A stretch of DNA of 41,996 bases from Acanthaster planci (Eukaryota; Echinodermata; Asteroidea; Valvatida; Acanthasteridae), in the NCBI RefSeq assembly GCF_001949145.1, contig NW_019091696.1:122255-164250 (forward strand), in the 5' to 3' direction. A model generated the notes under the pieces. It did not search any database. It was given only the letters and a program-made list of their open reading frames with translations, and had not been told where the DNA came from. Shown in pieces: positions 23,801 through 32,800 of the stretch. Position numbers and translations under genes: made by a program. Numbering within the stretch: the first letter of the stretch is position 1; each line of letters starts with the position of its first letter.

Positions 23801-26800
23801 GCAGTGGCAATAGATTATTCATACACTTACAGTTAAAGTGAGTGGATTCAATTCCTATGACAGTAACTTTAATTAACTCATTGATGAATGAGGATAACCC
23901 TGGCGGTAGCCCAGCAGCATAGCACCTCAGTCGCGACGGCAGGTGCACCACAACACAAGCAGTCAGTGATGCTTATCCATCGCTTTCCTCAATTCAAATT
24001 GCTTCTGAAAACACTGGATATTTGTCGAAGCAGTCATACAAAACTACTTGGCATATTACTTATTTACAACTGGAAAGGTTTAAAATCTACTCTTATTGTG
24101 TTGAGTGTTGTATGGGAATGATCGGTTCAACACATAATTGCATGGAAACCTGGATAACACCAAGTCTCAGTTTGCAAGATTCCTGACTGGAACTACATAT
24201 GATGTATAAGTTCATGGCACCTCGTTTCAGCCTATCGACTTCCCCGCAGGTCTTCAAGAGAAGTCTGAAGGCTCTGGGAGCAGGAATAATATCAGAGCCT
24301 TTTGATATCCAAATGACTGGCTCATTGAGGCCAGTTGAATCCTTTGCAAAACGTTGAAAATTATCACACAACTTGGATTTCTGATCAACAAGGATGCCTA
24401 CATTCCTGGGAATGGTACTAGACCTTGAAACAGGTATCACCCTCCCAACAGACATAAAGGGGTGTTAATTCTCTAACAGTGTATCTAACTGTTCATGGGG
24501 AGACATTACTGTCCCAGTAGCAGCATGGCTGAAGCCACAGGGACTCATGGCAAGCATAGTGGATCTCATACCACACTGCTGACTCCACTATTGCCACGAG
24601 TGTCATTCCATCTATCAGATGGTAGGTACAGTACAACTCCACATAGCATGCAGGTGAAATTTCCCTAGACCATAACCAACAAATGTCATTTTAACATACG
24701 CATCCTGTATAAGCCATTTTTGAGGTGCAATTCACCTGACGTGTTTAGTATTGATGAGTGGTCATTCTTAACATTCTTTCAGCAGCAGCTGCAGCACGTA
24801 GTCATCAGTCCCAAAGGACTACAACAGCAGGGCCCTAAAATTACTAATGTAAAATGTAAGTGGTGTTGACAGGAAACTATTGATCTGTTCAGTTCTACTC
24901 TCACATAAAGAACTACAAATCAGTCATGAGCCCCAAATTCACAGAACCTCCCATACATCAGCTTCTCCCTACCTGGAACCACCTCCATGTATTGGGGAAG
25001 CTTTCAAGTCCCCTGTGTGAACCCTTGCGACAGGCGGCCTTGGGACAGGTGCCTTTCTATTAGCAATGGCCTCTCTCCATGTCAGAGCAAAACACAGGCA
25101 TAATCAATTGACCCAGGATGTGTTAGAAGGGAACCTCGTGGAGTACAGTTGGTTGCTCATGCCTCATTCCCAACAAAGAATATATCAGACTTCTTTGCTC
25201 CTGATATCTTCATTCCAATCATTTTTATCCCAATTAACTGTACTAGAAGATAAGAAATGCTGCCCAGTCAGAGCTCTAAAGTGGTACCTCAATAGTACCA
25301 AACTCATCAGGGGAAGTGCAATGAGTATCATTTCTTTATCATTTCAGTTCCTCCTCATTATCCAGCTTCACGAGAAACAATCGCACGCTGGATTGTGACA
25401 GCCATCCAGTCTGTTAATCAGAACTGGCTGACTGCATCAAAACAACAGTTAAAGCACACCATGTCAAAGCAGCGTCAACTGCATGGGCCTATCACTGACA
25501 AACAGCATGTAAGAAATTCTCCAACACATTCATATTCTGCTAGCTTTGGGATATTCTCCAATCTGAAGGATGTACCAGAAGAGCAGCATTGCTGACAGAG
25601 ACGCAGCCCTGTAGTCCACACAGATCAACCTTCAACAGCAGCCTCACTAGATGGGATACAGGATCAAGATACTTTTTTATATAATACTTTGCCCAACTCA
25701 ATTACTTTGCCATATATATTTACCTAATGAGTAATAACGGCCAGTCCATTTGTTATTAACCTTGCTCAGAAGCGGCTATTATACAAGTAAGATTAGCTCT
25801 GTAGACTACCCCTCCCCACAGATGTGTTGGAGGGGTTTACTAGTGGATACACATGGGGGAGGGTAGGAGTTTAAGGAAGTCCCCCACTGAGGAATAAGCT
25901 TACGTTTATGTGACAACACACAGAGAGACATGATTGGCTGGGCTTTGCCTAGCATTGCCTAGCCCTGCCTTGTGTGCTGTACAGGTGTGAAGAGAACTTG
26001 TAAGGTATCAACTTGGTACGAATGCAGAATTTTATGTAGAGCTTACTTAGAGAAGATGCTTTAAGTGTATAAGGGTTACTAGGGGGCTTAGGCTGCTGGG
26101 TTGTTGCTGATTGCTGTGTGCACTTGGCCTTGCAGAATTCTCTCTTGATTTTTTAAAAATCAGTAGTGTTTTCCTTTGGTGTGAAGATAGAGTGCTTTGT
26201 CTTGTTGTGTAGAGAATAAGTGGTTCTTCATGAGGGCAGAGAACAGAACAGGTAATCCACACATAGAGGGAGAACATAAGTGATGTGTTCTCGGTTGTGG
26301 TTTGAGGATAGAGCAAGTTAAGCCACACAAATTTTAGGGGCGAGACAGCCAAGTGTGGTTGAGTGAGATGAGGATTGGGAGTGTTGTTGATGTACATCTT
26401 AGGTATATAGCTTTGTGGTTGACAGCAGTGAAGGGGGACCAACCCAGCTTTTAGTTGCATTTTGGTGGCTGGCCAGCAACTCCAGTAGCTGAAGTAAACC
26501 ATATGGAGGGGTCCAGATTAAACCACACTGCCTTTTGTGAATGTTAGCATTTTATGGGCAATTCAAAATTTGTAATGTTTTAAATTTTGAATTTTTCCAA
26601 AATTGTTTTGACCCACCCACTCCCATTTTTAGTTAAAAAAAACATATTTTTTTCCTTCTGTATTATACCATACATGGTCTCGTTGAATGCCACACCATGA
26701 CAGCACATGTGTACAAATTCAGCACTCCCTGATATATAATATACTTTCAGATATAAAGCTCCTTTTTCACATCCCCAGCTGTTCCCTCATTAGCTGTGTA

Positions 26801-29800
26801 CATTTATTGTTGGTCTTTCACTTTCCTTTACAGCACTTTCAGGTCCAAAATATCACGTCCTAGATAAACAAAAGCAAAATGTTAACATCAGATTTTTTTG
26901 TATGAATCAGCAGTGCATCAGCTGGAATGGGTTGCTTTCATGGACTCGTCATTGCTCAATGAGCCTTGAGATAGACTAACAGAAAATCTGACTTCACTGG
27001 ACAGTGAAAATACTTGCATTTTACCTAAAAATGAATACTTGAAATTAAATAGGTCCCATAAATAAAGAGGAATATAATTTAGAGCTAATTTGTACAAATA
27101 TTTCACGAGTTTTTGATCAGTTCAGGTTTATGGGTTGTCAAAGTTCGTTATGTACATGTGTTATGTTGTCACAGAGGATTGCTGGTTCCTGGCTTTTCCA
27201 TGTCAAATCTCGCTATTTCAAGCGATAGAAACCAGTTTACCATGCATGCTTCTCCTCGTGTGGTTCCACCACACTACATGTATGATGCAAGTTTCTTCGC
27301 ATTTGGGGGAAGTCTGCAAAGTTTGCAAATTACCATTTACCGCAAATATTTGTGATAAAATTTATGACAAATACATGTGTATACTGTCACATTATGCTGT
27401 ACGGTGCAGTTGCATAGTTGCATCGGTTTAAGCACGGCTCAGAAAATGCTACAATAAGCTTGGTACCTAGATACTGTGCAGAGCACAGAATCTGAATCTG
27501 TATTATGCATGAAATCTTTCCTCACGGTCTCTCTCTTGTCAGAGTACTTTGTTTTTGCATTTCAAAGGAGATTTCTCCCTGCTCTCCAGCCCTTACTTTC
27601 AGTCGTATCAAAAAAAAGTCACCTCAATCTTCAAGTAATTCAGAAATTAACTTGAAGCCACAATGGATTCGGAGGACAAACCCTAGGATAATTTCTTGGT
27701 CCCCTTATGTCCCCCCCTGGCTCCACACCAGTCAAGTCCTGCTCTGCCCTCTTCTCAACCCTCATGGGCAGTACTGGAAGATGCAGACCTGAAGGGAATG
27801 TTGGCGTTGTCTCCTTTCCCTTGAATCTGACACCAATGACTACACTACCTCTCAAGTGGCCTCAATGCCTGAACTAACAGTAGTAAGGTTCTAGCAGGTA
27901 TTTTGCCAGCCAGACGAGTATCTGTGTCTACCCTTTCGGCTGACCACTCAGATTCATGTCTGCCCCTTCCTCTGGCCTAACTCAATCTTTGAACTTCAAT
28001 CTTTGTTGATAATCATTACATTATACATAGGGTTCCTTCTACAGTAACTCAGCCCCTGTCAGATTTCGACCCAGGCTTTATTGGTGGATCTGAAGTTGTC
28101 TCATTTCACACCCCAGTCCACACATGGGAATGGAGGTTCCTCTACTTAACCCCTTGACGCTGGGACTTTTTTCTGAAAGCTGACTCCAAGAACTCCAGCC
28201 TCGCTTGGCCACAAAAGCCACCTGCCAAACCGCAAAATCTCAGTTTGTGGCCCTGTGTGCCCTGCACACTTTGATTTACACAGTGAAAAGGCTCATTGTT
28301 TGGTGGTATGCGGCCTATTCACGTTTCCACATTTCCGTTGCCTCTTTTCAAAGTGGGGACTATTGTGAAGCTGGTGATTATGATGCAAATTCAGCCTTTT
28401 CATTTCTGGGCACCACCATATGGCCAATCACCATATATACAAGAGCCAGGGTATGCTTCATTTCACCGTGTTCGCTCAAGCATGGGCCGAGAATAATAGC
28501 TGAAAAGCGGGCTTAGGGATCTCATTTTGTACGGCGGCTCTTACTGCTTCCCGGCACGAAGGGGTTAATCTACATCTTAGGAACTTCTGAGCTTTAACTC
28601 TGTCACTGTCAGTGTCCTAGGAGTCCTCACCTTGACTGGAGCTTACTCTGTCGTCACATGTAAGCTTACCAGCCGTCTTGGATTTTGAAACAATCTCTTG
28701 ATTCCTGTCCTTGTCCATTCTCTGATTTAACTGAATTTGGCTCTCATCCAGCTCATCCTCTCATCCAGCCTGAAGGTACACCTGGTAGACCTTGATCCTT
28801 TTGTTGTATTTATGAGGTCTCACCTACTAACATTCTCCCAGCCCAAATGTGACGCAACTATCTTCCTTCCATACAGACTCTGCCCTGCACAGTGACTGAT
28901 GTACTTGACAAGCTAAATACTGATCTCCCTGCCCCAACAGAACACTTAATTGCTGTTGTTCTGCACCAATATTCCCTCTCTTATAGATCACATGACACCT
29001 TTTTCTTTCCAGCAGGGTATGGTTGCTCGTCCATGCATCCCTCCCCATTTCCTCTGATCCTGACAATTTGGCCAGAATTGGACGGGATATATATCTTCTT
29101 TTCATGCCATTCAGGCCTTTCAACCCTGATGCTGCATTTATCCAGGTTTCACGATTTGTTGGGGTCTAAATGTTCTGTCTAAATGTCATTGTGATCCCAC
29201 AGTACTGTTGCACAGGCTATTAGCAAGACGCCATGTAGAACATCACACCCAGCTAAGTTTGTGTGATCCTAATAGGTTAGGGGAGAATTCCTTTTTTAAC
29301 CGGTGGTAACTCAAGGTTGTCCCCGAGGTAACTCGGGGTTTTTCACGGTACCGCCAGGGGTTCTCTATAATGAGCTCATTATCTCTGGGTCAATGCACAC
29401 CAAGCACTGTGGTCATCAAAACCTGGCTGCTTCATCTGGCTGCAATAGAAATGCTTGATTGCGCCTTAATCTTCTTGCTAATCCGCAACGTCCACGGTGA
29501 CGTCAGAGGCATTGAAGTTGAAAGACAGTCTTTTTTGGGGGGGGGGGGAGAAAAGCCTGAAATTCTTACAAGTCATGAATGATTAAACTTTTGAGTTGAC
29601 AAGGTATAATTATTAATCCTCTAATCCCCTAGTAAAACCACAAAAGCAGCCTATTGTTTGCCGTGCTTGCCCCAGCTCTTTTGTTACCACGGGGGGATTG
29701 AAGCAAGAGATGCAGTTGACCCCAAATATTCATGATGCATTGTATTTATGCAGGGTGTCAAACCCCGAGTTACAGCAGGGTTTAACCTTGAGTTACCGCC

Positions 29801-32800
29801 GGTTAAAAAAAGAATTATCCCCTTACATAAGAGGTTGCAGTGGATAGATCTTCAGACAATTCATTTGTGAATGCATTTATCTCCCAATAAGGAATTTCTT
29901 CCCCTTTTTAGCACAACTTTTTTTTTCCAATTTCATGCTGGAATTTTTGGTTTTGTTTTTATAGTTCATTTAGTGGTCATTACTTTGCTTACCGCAAGGC
30001 CATCCAGTATCTTGCAGCGTTTGACTGCCTCTGCTCATTGGCTGAGTTGGCCCAGCAGGAAGGATATTGCAGGTGAGATATTGCTCAAGATGTTTTTCTT
30101 GCTAAGAATCAATAAGCTTGGGGCCATTCATCATGTGTGCATCACATTCAAGTTTGAGCTGGTGATATTTCCTTGTTTATTAAGTGTTTTGGACTGGTCT
30201 GTTCTGTTTTGTTGTTTTTGGTTGTTTTTTTCTGTGCTATGCAAATATTGGGCCCTGGTGGTTCACTTGTTGGAGTAAATTATGATTAGTTGGATGGTCC
30301 TTAGAGCTTACCTAAATAGCTGCAGTCATATTAACGTTGAAAAATGTTTGTAATGGTCCATATATAGTTTCGGTTTAATCTGAAACGTTATCTAAATGTT
30401 CAATTATAGGCATTTGTATTGCAGTTGTTAATTTGTTCATTTATGTTATTGTAACGTAGATTCTGTGGTAAGTGCTTCTTAAAATCTTTGCATTAACTTG
30501 CCAACATTGATTTAATGTTGACATCTAGTTAGTATGAGAGATTCATTTCCATTGTATTTTCTGTATAAAGATGGCCTTTAAAGTCTTTTTGCAAGGTTGT
30601 TCGAACATGGTCCACAATAAAATGTTGAAATAATATCTTTATTTAAATAACAACATTAATTGAATACAGCTTTAGTAAATGATGTTGAAACATCGTTTAT
30701 AGTGGGTTGGCAAGGTTGGTTGAGCATTTTTCACCAGACAAATTAACTTATCCTTAACATGGATCACCTAACTATGCTAGCATTTCCTCAAAAATTGGCA
30801 AGGTTGGTTGAACTGTGGTTTGTAGAACATATCATCAGTTTGTTTATGTTATCGTAGTAAAAACATGGAAAATATTACTGTGTTGTTCTTGCAATTCCTT
30901 TCAGGGACGTTTACAGACTATGTAATGTTTAACATAATGTTTCATTAAAAGCTTTCAAAAATGTTCATATAACTTTTTTTTAATTAACCTCGGCAATGTT
31001 GATTAAACATAATATCAAGCAAACTGTACCAAACTATATCTAGGCATCAAATGTATATGCAGTGTTTCTTCCACATTTTCATGCTATCTGGTATGTAGCA
31101 TCTTGTCACAATCATTGTTAATAATCGTATAAAAACTGTAGCTGTGTGAGAAATAAATCAGTGCAAAGCCAAACACTCAAATTTATCTTAATAAAATAAT
31201 TTATTACCTATTTACAGTCCCGAGGTTCACCCTCTCATAGTTTTGTACAATTCCTCAAATGAGGATATTCATTAAAAAATAGAATCAATTGCTTATTACC
31301 CTAACAAATCTCGGAGCCTGTTAGCCTACATTTAGGATTCACAACATTAGTAGTGCTCAAGCTAAATCCACTCAAAGATCTGTGAATTTCCCTCAGGCTT
31401 GCCAATGTTTTAAACTATTTTTTGTCAAAATACTGATTTCAGACATACCCATTTCTGTTTTAAGCTTGTACCATGTAGATAAATGTTTGTAGGTACTTTG
31501 AAGAACTGTTTTTTCATCGTTGAAAATAATAATTAGAGTGGTTAGGGATATTTAGTCACATAAACATTTTGAAAGTTTGGTGGGACTTGCATCCTTCTTC
31601 ACATTCGCCACTGTGGAAGCTTCTGACTCACTTTTGTTGACTATCCAAGTTGATTTAAGTCTGTCACAAGGCAGGTAAGCCTATGCTGCTTGCAGTTAGT
31701 GTCAAGTTGCATGTTTGTAAACATAACATGTCTTCATGTATATTGCCCTGTTTTGCTTGCAGACCGGTTCTTCATGAGGATTGTCCCTCTGTTCATATTG
31801 AGAATGGCAGACACCCAGTCATCAGTACCCTCTTGGGTGAGCAGGAGCAAAATGTGCCAAACAGCACTCACCTTGAGGTGGGTATGGGCTCCATCTGTGA
31901 ATTACAGAAGGCACTTTGTTACTAAGGATTGACTTATGCACAGAGCACATTACAACCCAAAAAGAAATGTCAGATGGCTTGAAAATTTCTTTGGAAGGTT
32001 TTCACTATTGAAACATTAAAAGCAGAGAGGTTGTGAGGATATTTTGGTAGTGTAACGAACAATTGTATAGCCTTTCTCATGTTTTATTGCCATGTTAATC
32101 TTTCGTACGGATGTGGGCAGTTTTGTTGTTATGGACATTGTATGCAACTTCCAAATTCAGTTGACAAACAAATTAACTTGTGGAACAAATTTTTTTGCTT
32201 ATAGTTGTAGCCTATATTCAAGTGTTAAATACATTAAAGAAAATTTGCTTTAGCTTCACTGATTCATTAGCTACAAGCATGAAAAATGAATCTTACGAAC
32301 ATTACACATTGTGACATGGTTTTTGACCTCGGGTACATTTAAGAAAACTCTGTGAAGTTGCTTCCTGTAGCTTTTTATACATACTCTCCTATGTTGCAGT
32401 TGGCCTAAATCCATTCTGTCCAGGGCTTGAATTGACAGTTAGAAGAAAGTACCCCTGTAGAGTCCAATTTTGTGAATTAAAACTTTTATGGACATTACAG
32501 TTTGTATTACAGACATTACAGAAATATACATGTAAAGAAAACAGATGTTGAGAATTATTTTATCCATTATCATTTTCTATATGGCAGTGGTGCCATGATA
32601 TCCCCCCAGATTCATTAAATTGAGGTGTTCCCCTAACTAGCCATAGAAAACAAATTATAAAATCAATTTGACATTTCGACAGTCATGTCACAGTTGGTGT
32701 GGAATTGTCCATGTGCACTTGTAAACATTATGCATTTTGATCAAAATGCACTGGACATGCTGAAGAAGTCACAGCCAGAATACAGGCATATCTGAAAAGA

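Larger units (their letters stand above)
24190..25600 (+). mobile_element. DIRS-type tyrosine-recombinase retrotransposon remnant
   Basis: On the + strand a reverse transcriptase end is followed by a tyrosine recombinase end, the gene order of DIRS retrotransposons. Both parts are broken by stops and frameshifts, and sequence normally lying between and around them is shortened. The split or inverted repeats that bound DIRS elements were not identified, so the ends are estimates. It sits in sense orientation in the MSH3 intron between exons c and d. Confidence 0.82.
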
